From: Streptomyces sp. WMMB 322
GTDB lineage: Bacteria > Actinomycetota > Actinomycetes > Streptomycetales > Streptomycetaceae
Reading direction: 5' to 3'
NCBI RefSeq assembly: GCF_900090145.1
Contig: NZ_FMHI01000001.1
Coordinates: 558,001 to 622,000, forward strand
Length of the DNA: 64,000 bases
Below, in pieces: positions 44,018 to 51,572 of the stretch. Position numbers and translations under genes: made by a program. Numbering within the stretch: the stretch's first letter is position 1; each line of letters starts with the position of its first letter. The notes below the pieces were generated by a model. It was given only the letters and a program-made list of their open reading frames with translations, was not told the origin of the DNA and did no database searches.

Positions 44018-44854
44018 TTACTTCACGGTGTGAGCGAGAGTGCCCACTCCCTCGACTACGGAGGTGATGGAATCGCCGGGGTTGATCACCGCGGCACCCG
44101 GGGTTCCGGTGCAGATGACGGTGCCCGGGGTGAAAGTCCGATCGGCCGTGAAGTACTCGACCAGGAAGCCGAGGTCATACTTCATGTCGGCCACGGGTGC
44201 GGAGGCGACGGTCTCGCCATTGAGCACGGTCGAGACCCGTAGCGATTGCAGATCCGCGTCCTCGAACTCGTCGAGGGTCACCAGCTGGGGGCCGACACTG
44301 CAGAAGGTGTCGAACCCCTTCGCCCAGGGAATGTAGCGGGGGTTTTCACGGATGACGTCTTCCGCCGTCATGTCCAGGACGGCCGTGACGCCGGCAATGA
44401 CCGACCGCCACTCCTGTCGCCGCACGTTCTTGCATGAGGTGCCGATGACCAGGCCCAGCTCCGCCTCGGCGGTCACCCTCTTGCTCCAGGAAGGCAGCCG
44501 GATGTGCTGGCCGTTGCCGATCAGGCAGTTGCCCGGCCGCAGATACGACCCCGGCCCCGATGCGGGCTGATCGGTGTTGAGATCAGCGGAGTGACCCTTG
44601 TAGTTCAGGCCCGCTCCCCAAATATCGCCGACCTCGACGACTGTCGCGGCATCTTCCAGCCGCACATCGTCCTGCCCAGCCTGCGGCATGGGATCGAGCA
44701 GTGCCGCCAGTTCCCTCCTGGAGGTCTCGTCCAGCAGGTCCACAAGGCGGCCCGGGGCTTCGTAGCCTTCGATGCCGGACAGCTGAACCCAGCCGCCCTG
44801 ATGGTGAGCGAATATTTCGTGAGCGTCTTCAGTGCTGAATCGTGCCAGTCGCAC
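44018..44854 (-). CDS. Fumarylacetoacetate hydrolase-family enzyme
   Basis: The GTG at 44854 has GGAGG 6 bases upstream and matches the family start (VRLARFSTEDAHEIF); 278 residues. The FAH fold signature is present: GAGLNYKGHSADL, the metal-binding E-x-E in AEAELGLVIG, the Asp in VLDMTAEDVIRENPRY, the FDTFCSVGPQLVT segment, and GTVICTGTPGAA at the end. This superfamily hydrolyses C-C bonds in acylpyruvates, hydrates 2-oxo-pentenoates or decarboxylates oxo acids, always on 2-oxo acid substrates held by Mg. The next gene encodes a DRE-TIM aldolase-like enzyme that also works on 2-oxo acids, so the pair probably builds or trims one intermediate. Confidence 0.85.
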   Translation of the reverse strand: MRLARFSTEDAHEIFAHHQGGWVQLSGIEGYEAPGRLVDLLDETSRRELAALLDPMPQAGQDDVRLEDAATVVEVGDIWGAGLNYKGHSADLNTDQPASGPGSYLRPGNCLIGNGQHIRLPSWSKRVTAEAELGLVIGTSCKNVRRQEWRSVIAGVTAVLDMTAEDVIRENPRYIPWAKGFDTFCSVGPQLVTLDEFEDADLQSLRVSTVLNGETVASAPVADMKYDLGFLVEYFTADRTFTPGTVICTGTPGAAVINPGDSITSVVEGVGTLAHTVK

Positions 44855-44898
44855 GCGATCCTCCGATCTTGCGTTGGGGTGCAGTCGGCGCGGCGGCG

Positions 44899-45927
44899 TC
44901 AGGCCGCTTCCTTGCTCTGGGAAATCCGCTGTGCCGCGGCACGGATGTCGCTCTTGCCGGCGCTTCGGGGGGCCAGCTCCACGGCGGTTTCCATCAACGA
45001 GGCCGGGTCCACGGTCAGCTCGGCGCACAGCTGCTCGATGAGCGGGAAGAACCCTGAATGCATCCCGATCACCCCGCCCAGGACCTGCATATTCCGGTCC
45101 TCGGGAAGGAGTTCGAGGCTGGTCCGGCAGAAGTACGCCAGCTTGGCCAGCGCTTTGTAGTCGAACCTGTCCTCGCCGAGGGTGCGGAAGATGCCGGCAA
45201 GCGACTCGGTCTCTGCGTTGCCGGCGCCGCGGCCGATGCCGTCGAGCGTGCCGTCGATGATCGTGGCGCCGGCCTCGAGCGCAGCGATGCTGTTCGCGTT
45301 CGCCATGCCGAGGTTGTCGTGACCGTGGAACCCGATAACGGGGAAAGACTCCTTGGCGAGGGTCACGTAGCGGTGGACGTCGCTCGGCAGCATGGAGCCG
45401 TAGGAGTCGACCACGTACAGACCGGCGATGGACGGAGTGACCTCGCTGAGCAACCCGGTCAGCTCCTCGGCGGGCGTACCGCTGGTCTTCATCAGGTTCA
45501 GGTAGACCTCACCGCAGAGCTCGGTGGCACGCTCGATGTACTCCAGGTGCTCCGGGACCCGCTCGGGCTCCACACCGATTCGGACGAACGACATCCCCTC
45601 GCCGCACAGATCCGACAGCGTGGAGAGCCGGCTGAATCCGGGCTGGGCGAACATCCCCCACGAGGTGGCCGTCATCTCCGACCGCGCGATCTGGCACCAG
45701 CGCTTGAGATCGATGTTGCAGGCCTTGATGCCCGATCGCTCCGCCTCGTACCCGAGACCGTGCCCGATCTCGACCTTCTGGATTGGCGTCTCATCGAGCC
45801 GGCCCAGCAGCTCGCTGACGAACTTCTCATCGAGTTGAAAGTCGACCGCGTACGAGCCGTCTCGCAGCGTCGCATCGAGAATCTCCGCCTTCTGCGGATC
45901 GAACTGTGGAGCCTTTTCTTTGGACAT
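44899..45927 (-). CDS. DRE-TIM metallolyase (HMGL/aldolase-like)
   Basis: A 342-residue TIM barrel starting at ATG 45927 behind GGAGG. The D-R-E signature is in EILDATLRDGSYAVDF (Arg-Asp, about 17-27), VEIGHGLGYE supplies the Glu, and the metal site is HGHDNLGMANANS (His-x-His, about 197). FAGI-like GIGRGAGNAETESL near residue 230 also matches the family. Relatives include 4-hydroxy-2-oxovalerate aldolase, isopropylmalate and citramalate synthases, and HMG-CoA lyase. The GHG and HGHDN features lean toward the aldolase group, which joins or cleaves pyruvate and an aldehyde. It is the promoter-proximal gene of the minus arm and so a likely first step. No dehydrogenase partner of the catabolic aldolase complex is present. 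Confidence 0.85.
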   Translation of the reverse strand: MSKEKAPQFDPQKAEILDATLRDGSYAVDFQLDEKFVSELLGRLDETPIQKVEIGHGLGYEAERSGIKACNIDLKRWCQIARSEMTATSWGMFAQPGFSRLSTLSDLCGEGMSFVRIGVEPERVPEHLEYIERATELCGEVYLNLMKTSGTPAEELTGLLSEVTPSIAGLYVVDSYGSMLPSDVHRYVTLAKESFPVIGFHGHDNLGMANANSIAALEAGATIIDGTLDGIGRGAGNAETESLAGIFRTLGEDRFDYKALAKLAYFCRTSLELLPEDRNMQVLGGVIGMHSGFFPLIEQLCAELTVDPASLMETAVELAPRSAGKSDIRAAAQRISQSKEAA

Positions 45928-46954
45928 ACGTATCCTCCGGAGCTCATTGGATCGACGTGACTTTGGTCAATGTTCACCGAGTTGGGCAGGCGTGACCTCT
46001 GTCGGCTCTACCGGGGCATACAGTGCCGCCAGTAATGGGCGCCGACAGTACAAGTACAACGGGTTGTGGGCTGGGCGTTTTCTCCCGCACATTCGCCAAT
46101 GCGGACGGCCGAATGGTTCCGATAGAGAACTACGCGCTGCGCACACACGAAATCCGGGCGCGCTCAGATAGGCCGCACAAGGCCAGCACGGGCCGTGGGC
46201 CTGAAAAGTGACTCAGCTTCCCCCTCTGCGATGTGACCGTCAGCCGAATCGGTCAACTCGACGCTAACACTGAGACATTGACTACCTGTCAAGTCGTTGC
46301 GTCGTCGACCCGGACGTTAGGAGAGGCGGATCGACCCCGAAAGCCCTGTCTCACTATCCGAACAGCCCTACAGGGATTCTAAATCCGGACATTCTCAGAC
46401 CAACCGAATCCCCAGGGCGGCAATGACCGCGTGTTTCCGTATGGGGAGTGTGATGCAGGACACGCTCTCCATATCCAGAACCTCGGATTCCGATTGACAT
46501 CGCCATTCTGGTGTTGTTGGGATAACACCGAAGCCGCCAACGGCTACCGACGGGGGCGCTCATTCAGGGTTCAACGATTTGAACTTCTGTGAGCCTGACC
46601 GACCGGGCACACCTGGTAAGTCGAGCTCTTTATGCCTGTCCTGGGCGCCGCAGGTGCGCGCCCTGGGTAACCAGCAGGTTAACGAGCGGTGGAATTCTTT
46701 GTGAATCTTTGAAGAGCCTAATCTCGTACGCCACGTGTAGCCCACAGGGCGGGTTCTACGACTTAGAAACCGAGGAATACAAAGAACCGGTCGGGCGGCT
46801 CGTTTTCGGATGTACAGCTAGGCACGCCTGCTGGCCAGCGGAGCGATCAAGCGCTGTTCCATGCGTCCGTCCATGACAACAAGCCTCGGTGCCTGAGGCT
46901 TTGACGACTGATGTCGGCTGCGTCCTTCGGGATGAGCAGCCAGGAAGGATGTCG
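45928..46954. promoter_or_regulatory. Divergent promoter region of the BGC, no gene seen
   Basis: About 1 kb between the two arms of the cluster. It is less GC-rich than the genes on either side and no open frame has support. A TTGACA (46494-46499, plus strand) is a possible -35 element, but no good -10 follows at standard spacing. The ribosome site AGGAAGG (46942-46948) belongs to the PP-loop gene. No cluster-specific regulator is encoded anywhere between 35 and 53 kb, so control must come from elsewhere acting on this region. Confidence 0.5.
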
Positions 46955-48430
46955 ATGCGCACGACGATTCTGAAGAACCTGAGGGAAGCTCTCCCCGAGC
47001 AGGACGTGCCGGCCGTCGAGGACTGCACCACCGAGCTCTACAACGCCCTCCCACGACAGGACGAGGTCGGCCAGAACACGGTGATGGTCGCGTATGGCGG
47101 TGGCAAGGACAGCGCCTACGCTGTCGCGTTCGTGCGTGCGGTCCACCTGACTCTTGCCGAGCGACGCGGCGAGACCTTCCGCCTGCGGGTGGTGACCATG
47201 CGGCACGGAGGCATGCCGTATCAGGTGATGCTGAACATCGACCGTACCTACCGCGCGCTGGGGCTCTACGACGACCCGGATGTGGAGCTGCTGCTTGTGG
47301 AGGGTGGGCAGGTGGTGCCCTTCGACCGGGATCGCAGCATGCCGCACCGCCTTATCGCGTTCAACCGCACCGACATGCTCATGTCCGGACATCGGTCCTA
47401 CGGCGATGGCAGGGCCACGTTCTGCAATGCTTGCAACCTGAACGTGGCGAGTTCCTTCGGCGTCGCAGCCCGTCACGGCCAGGGCGTGGATCTGATCATC
47501 ACCGGCGACTCTCCCCAGGAGCAGCGCGACTACGCGCTGTGGATTCGTCAACTCGCTCGTGGGGCCGGGCAGAAGCCCGCCGACAGCAAGAAGGGCTTCA
47601 GGGGCACTCTGGAGACGCTCGACGGGCTGGCGCAGGCCTACTTCCAGGAGATCCACGGCACGGAGAACGTCGATCGTGTCAAGGAGCGCGGGGTGACCTC
47701 GGACATCCCCACGGCGCTGCAGTTCTTCTCGGTCTACGACTACACGAGTTATGCCTCGGGAGCCCATTGGCGGCTCCTGACGGACTACCTCGGCTTCGTC
47801 TTCGACGAGATCGCGTTCAACTTCACCGAGTCCGACTGTGCGAACCCCGCACTCATGGCGCACTTGCGTGGCCTGAGGACCGAGCACGTATACAAGCGCA
47901 CCTACCAGGAGGGCATCGCCCAATACGTCGACTTCGCCCTGGAGCTGATGCGCCGGAAGCACTTCCCCGAGCATCTTGTCGAGGAGATGGAGGCGCGCTA
48001 CCGCACCGACGTCGGTGTCGAGTCGATGCGCGCGGCCGCGACCCGGTACGGCGATGACGCGTTCGGCGTGGACACCACGCAACTGGTGAGCATGGTCTAC
48101 TCCCCCTTCGCGGGAGGGGCGGTGAACCTGCGCGACTACCTCGAAGGAGAGCACCCCGAGCTCCTGGAGGACGAAGACCGGATCCGTGCACTGCTGGCCG
48201 GGAAGGAGAAGGCGGGCGCGCTCGCCGCCCGCCTGGAACGGATCAGCGGACTGAGCCTGACTGATCTGCAGGCTCTCCACGACGGGCCGCTGTGGTCACC
48301 GTTCGCGGGCAGCGGCTCTCAGACGGGAGTCCTTCCGCTGGTCATGGACAGCGACCCGCACAAGAAGATCATCAGTGCGAAGCGCAATCCCGAGGGCGAG
48401 GAAGTTCTGGACAGGGTCGCCGGCCGCTAG
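46955..48430 (+). CDS. PP-loop ATPase with CxxC, substrate unknown
   Basis: The ATG at 46955 is preferred over 46949, which touches the AGGAAGG site directly; 491 residues. The PP-loop is MVAYGGGKDSAYAV (44-57), the ATP-pyrophosphatase signature used to adenylate a substrate before attack by N or S nucleophiles. A Cys pair FCNAC (156-160) follows, as in sulfur-transferring or zinc-bearing PP-loop enzymes such as TtcA-like and QueC-like proteins. ITGDSPQEQRDYALWIRQL and FFSVYDYTSYASGAHWRLL are not familiar from tRNA enzymes. The C-terminal half is helical. Candidate roles are thioamide or amide formation on the product. It opens the plus arm; the antisense open frame at 46847-48280 is a shadow. 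Confidence 0.8.
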   Translation: MRTTILKNLREALPEQDVPAVEDCTTELYNALPRQDEVGQNTVMVAYGGGKDSAYAVAFVRAVHLTLAERRGETFRLRVVTMRHGGMPYQVMLNIDRTYRALGLYDDPDVELLLVEGGQVVPFDRDRSMPHRLIAFNRTDMLMSGHRSYGDGRATFCNACNLNVASSFGVAARHGQGVDLIITGDSPQEQRDYALWIRQLARGAGQKPADSKKGFRGTLETLDGLAQAYFQEIHGTENVDRVKERGVTSDIPTALQFFSVYDYTSYASGAHWRLLTDYLGFVFDEIAFNFTESDCANPALMAHLRGLRTEHVYKRTYQEGIAQYVDFALELMRRKHFPEHLVEEMEARYRTDVGVESMRAAATRYGDDAFGVDTTQLVSMVYSPFAGGAVNLRDYLEGEHPELLEDEDRIRALLAGKEKAGALAARLERISGLSLTDLQALHDGPLWSPFAGSGSQTGVLPLVMDSDPHKKIISAKRNPEGEEVLDRVAGR

Positions 48431-48658
48431 CACCTGCCGTTGATCCTGCCGCCTGTCGGCCCGGTCGGCTTCCGTCCCGTGAACAGGCTCGCGGAGCGGT
48501 CCCGATCCTCCCAGGGGCTGCGGACCGAGTCCGACCGGGTCGGACTGTGCGGCACCAACTGTGGTACGAGGCCGCCGGATTGGTGCCGCGCCTGCTCCCG
48601 CCGAGCCACGTACACCGCTTGAAGTCAGTGTGACGCCGCAACAGTAGGGTTCAGATCC
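48431..48658. other. Intergenic region within the plus arm
   Basis: About 230 bases with no supported gene between the PP-loop gene and the second exporter. It is long enough for an internal promoter, but no signal was read with confidence. Confidence 0.35.
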
Positions 48659-49729
48659 ATGGAAAATGAACAACACGAGCCACCCGGTCAACCCCGGACC
48701 AAGCTCGCGATTGGTGCACAGTCCGGGGAAGCACACCGACAGGACGGTGAAGGGAGCGGTGACGCTCCTGTGGCGGAAGCCTCGCCTGTGGCCGCGAAGG
48801 AAGGCTCTGCCGCTGCTCCTTATCTGAACCTCCTCGTAACCATGGTCATGTTCGGCAGCGCATTCGCCAGCTCCAAGGTCGTCGTCGGCGAGATGCCGCA
48901 TGAGGTCGCCGCAGCCCTCCGGTTCGGGGGCGGTGGACTGCTGCTGATCATCCTGGCCACAGTGTTCCGCGGCAGTTCACGTCCCATCGGGCGCGCAGCG
49001 GCCGTGCGGGCGGGGCTGGTCGGCCTGCTCGGTGTTCTGGCCTACAACATCTTCTTCTTCTGGGGCTTGTCCCTGGCCCCCTCGCTCGACGGCAGCATCA
49101 TCGTGCCCGTGCTGAGCCCGATTCTGACCACTGCCACGGTCATCCTGCTGGGCCGGGAAAGGGCGACGTGGGCGAGGATCGCCGGGCTGGCGGTCGGTGC
49201 GACCGGGGCCCTGCTCTTCTTCCTGGGAATCGGAGGGGATGCCGCCGGATCCACCCAGCTGATCGGCGACCTGATCTTCGTAGCAGGAGCCGCGTGCTGG
49301 GCCGCCTACAGCATCTTGTCGAAGTCGCTCCTAGCAGGAGTGGACCCGCTGCGGGCGACTGCTTGGGGAACCGGTATCGGCGGGCTGGGACTTACTTTGC
49401 TCGCTGTGCCAGCGGTGGCGGACGTGTCATGGCAGTCCGTCTCGGGCCCTGCGTGGGCGAACGTCATCTTCCTCGCTGTAGGACCGACCGCGATCGCCTA
49501 CCTGTTTTATTACCGGGGGCTGCGTAGCGTGAGTCCGTCCACGGCGACGATCATGATGTTCACCGTGCCGGTCTTCGGTTCCTTCTCCTCAACTCTTTTC
49601 CTTGGTGAGTCCTTCACAGGCATACAGCTGATCGGCACGCTGATCATGCTGGGCGGGGCGCTCTTCGCCGTCCTGGGCAACAGGCCGTTGCGCCAGCTGC
49701 GCGGCTCCCGATTCCGCAGCACTGCCTAG
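48659..49729 (+). CDS. EamA/DMT-family exporter, plus arm of BGC
   Basis: A 356-residue protein. A long hydrophilic N-terminus (about 55 residues) precedes ten membrane helices in two EamA repeats: FGSAFASSKVVVGEMPHEVAA opens the first, and WAAYSILSKSLLAG opens the second; GPTAIAYLFYYRGLRSVSPS and VFGSFSSTLFLGES are typical of the RhaT/YdcZ-like EamA group. The unrelated EamA gene on the minus arm shares only the family. Two small-molecule exporters in one cluster suggest strong need to remove product or intermediate, in line with self-resistance. Confidence 0.85.
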   Translation: MENEQHEPPGQPRTKLAIGAQSGEAHRQDGEGSGDAPVAEASPVAAKEGSAAAPYLNLLVTMVMFGSAFASSKVVVGEMPHEVAAALRFGGGGLLLIILATVFRGSSRPIGRAAAVRAGLVGLLGVLAYNIFFFWGLSLAPSLDGSIIVPVLSPILTTATVILLGRERATWARIAGLAVGATGALLFFLGIGGDAAGSTQLIGDLIFVAGAACWAAYSILSKSLLAGVDPLRATAWGTGIGGLGLTLLAVPAVADVSWQSVSGPAWANVIFLAVGPTAIAYLFYYRGLRSVSPSTATIMMFTVPVFGSFSSTLFLGESFTGIQLIGTLIMLGGALFAVLGNRPLRQLRGSRFRSTA

Positions 49730-49868
49730 GCGCTATGAGGCTCCCACGTCAGGGAGAAAACCGGTTCTGATCACACCCCTTGCTGACTGTCACAGCCGGA
49801 TGGCGAGCCTCCGCAGCGCTCGGCGTCAGCACTGCGACAGGTCGGCGAGTCTTTGAGGAGGTTGCCTG

Positions 49869-50078
49869 ATGACTTTGCGTGGCGAGCGGCTGCGCCTCCA
49901 GGAAGTTGCTGTCGGCAGAGGCGGGATACGGCGGTGTCCCTGTGCGCTCGCGCAGCGGACCGATGCCGATGGCGGCGCTCGGAGCGAGTCCATGCGGTCG
50001 CGGACCGTGCCGCCGTCCTCCGGGGCGGCGACCATGCCGTGTCGGCGAGCCGTCGCGCCGTGTGCGGAGGCGGTCTGA
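49869..50078 (+). CDS. Possible small leader ORF coupled to the SDR gene
   Basis: ATG at 49869 has an excellent GAGGAGG 7 bases upstream, and the 69-codon frame ends in TGATG, where the TGA overlaps the SDR start. The product is Arg-rich with three Cys and no known family, and the other frames are equally open. The signals argue for translation; the residues do not argue for a stable protein. It may act as a leader for the SDR gene or be the scar of a lost gene. Confidence 0.35.
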   Translation: MTLRGERLRLQEVAVGRGGIRRCPCALAQRTDADGGARSESMRSRTVPPSSGAATMPCRRAVAPCAEAV

Positions 50079-50851
50079 TGAATCTCGGGCTGTCAGACCG
50101 TACGGCCCTCGTCTGTTCCTCGACGGGAGGCATCGGCGAAGCGATCGCCAGAACCCTGGCCGAGGAAGGAGCCAGCACAGTGGTCTGCGGCAGGCGGGGG
50201 CAACGGGCGACCAAGATCGCCGCGGGCCTGCCCAGCGCAGTCGGCGTCGAGGTGGACAGCCTCTCGGAGGACGGCCCGGCGAAGCTGTTCGAGGCAACGG
50301 TAGCGGCATTTGGTCCACCCGACGTCCTCGTACTCAACGGGCCCGGGCCCAAGCCGGCACCTGCGGTCGATGTCGATTCCGCTGACATCGACGCAGCGCT
50401 CGACGCAACGCTGCGCCAGCACATCCGACTCGTCTCGCTCGCGCTGCCGGCGATGCGTGAACGCGGTTGGGGCCGAATCCTGGCGGTGGGTTCCAGTGGA
50501 ATCGCCGCTCCCTTGCCGAACCTTGCGCTGTCGAACCTCGGGCGCGCTGCGCTGGCGGGGTACTTGAAGACGCTGGCTGCCGAGGTCGCCGCGGACGGGG
50601 TGACCGTCAACCTCTTGCTGCCTGGCCGAATCGAGACTGACCGCACCGCTGCTGTCGATGCCTCGAACGCCGAGCGTTCCGGGCGTACCACCGCCGAGGT
50701 GGAAGAGGCATCGATCGCGACGATTCCGGCTCGCCGCTACGGTCGCCCCGACGAATTCGCCGCAGCCGCCGCCTTCTTGTGCAGCGCGCCGGCGTCGTAC
50801 GTCACCGGGACGGCTTTGCGTTGCGACGGCGGCCTCGTGCGCAATCTGTAA
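50078..50851 (+). CDS. SDR-family oxidoreductase lacking the usual Tyr
   Basis: The ATG at 50078 has GGAGG 8 bases upstream; 257 residues. The nucleotide site is CSSTGGIGEAIARTLAEEGA (the TGxxxGIG motif), followed by LNGPGP in place of the usual NNAG, SSGIAAPLPNLALSNLGRAA in the active-site region, and YVTGTALRCDGG at the end as in FabG-like enzymes. The catalytic Tyr-x-x-x-Lys is replaced by Ser-Asn-x-x-Arg; this variant group of SDRs exists but its chemistry is poorly known. Next to a fatty-acid-type ACP, a beta-ketoacyl reductase-like or dehydrogenase role is possible. Confidence 0.8.
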   Translation: MNLGLSDRTALVCSSTGGIGEAIARTLAEEGASTVVCGRRGQRATKIAAGLPSAVGVEVDSLSEDGPAKLFEATVAAFGPPDVLVLNGPGPKPAPAVDVDSADIDAALDATLRQHIRLVSLALPAMRERGWGRILAVGSSGIAAPLPNLALSNLGRAALAGYLKTLAAEVAADGVTVNLLLPGRIETDRTAAVDASNAERSGRTTAEVEEASIATIPARRYGRPDEFAAAAAFLCSAPASYVTGTALRCDGGLVRNL

Positions 50852-51003
50852 TCCGGAACCACCCCAAGTCAGCCGACCAGGTCCCGCTCTCGATGCGGCG
50901 GTCTCTCAGACGACCGGCGGGCAGAACAGCAGTGGCTCCGCACACAGCCAACCCCTTCCAACTGCAAGCAGCCAACATCGCCAACAACACAGAAGGAGTC
51001 CAC

Positions 51004-51252
51004 ATGACCGCCACTCAGGAAGAGGTCGTCGCCGGTCTCGCCGAGATCGTGAACGAAATCGCCGGCATTCCGGTCGAGGACGTCCAGCCGGGCAAATCCT
51101 TCACCGACGACCTCGACGTCGACTCGCTGTCCATGGTCGAGGTCGTAGTCGCCGCCGAAGAGCGCTTCGGCGTCAAGATCCCGGACGACGAGGTCAAGGA
51201 CCTTCAGACCGTGGGCGACGCAACGGGCTACATCCTCAAGCACCAGGCCTGA
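51004..51252 (+). CDS. Acyl carrier protein, fatty-acid-synthase type
   Basis: An 82-residue carrier protein with GAAGGAG upstream of ATG 51004. It has EEVVAGLAEIVNEIAGIP, then DDLDVDSLSMVEVVVAAEE with the phosphopantetheine Ser (about residue 41), then FGVKIPDDEV and VGDATGYILKHQA. This is almost the text of the housekeeping AcpP of Streptomyces fatty acid synthesis, not of a PKS or NRPS carrier. It must be a copy recruited to the cluster, as no fabD, fabH or fabF is adjacent. It could carry a fatty acyl group or a small acyl intermediate for the SDR. Confidence 0.9.
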   Translation: MTATQEEVVAGLAEIVNEIAGIPVEDVQPGKSFTDDLDVDSLSMVEVVVAAEERFGVKIPDDEVKDLQTVGDATGYILKHQA

Positions 51253-51572
51253 TCCAGGACCGGAGCTTGCTGGCGGCCCCCTCGGCGGTGGTCCCGGTGC
51301 CACCCGAATCATGGAGTAGTTCGCCGTGAGTCCTGCCGATCTCACCGCTGCCGCCACAGCCGTCGGTACCGTCCTGAGTTCCTCGCCTTTTGACACAATC
51401 GCCGCAGAGCCGCGTCTTGATCACCTGCTGCCAACTGGACGCTCTGCCGTGTCCGTTGGTGGTCGACGCTGCTCTGGCCCCGCATGGCAGGCAGGACGCG
51501 TCCTCGTCACCTGCCTACTTCGTCACGTGCTGGGTCTGGCATGCATGCACGACCGCCACACTGGAGAGACGT
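51253..51572. other. Intergenic region, no gene seen
   Basis: About 320 bases after the ACP. One frame starts at GTG 51326 and reads SPADLTAAATAVGTVLSSSP, but no family fits and it has no good ribosome site. In housekeeping operons fabF follows acpP; no trace of KS sequence is visible here. Confidence 0.4.

Noticed and set aside
46494..46499. TTGACA as a sigma-70-type -35 box for the plus arm
   Set aside because: No acceptable -10 sequence lies 16-19 bases downstream, and it is about 450 bases from the start codon. Left as a mention only.
46847..48280. Long antisense frame of 477 codons over the PP-loop gene
   Set aside because: It mirrors the coding strand in a GC-rich region, has no family motif and lacks a ribosome site, while the plus strand has a PP-loop and conserved Cys pair.
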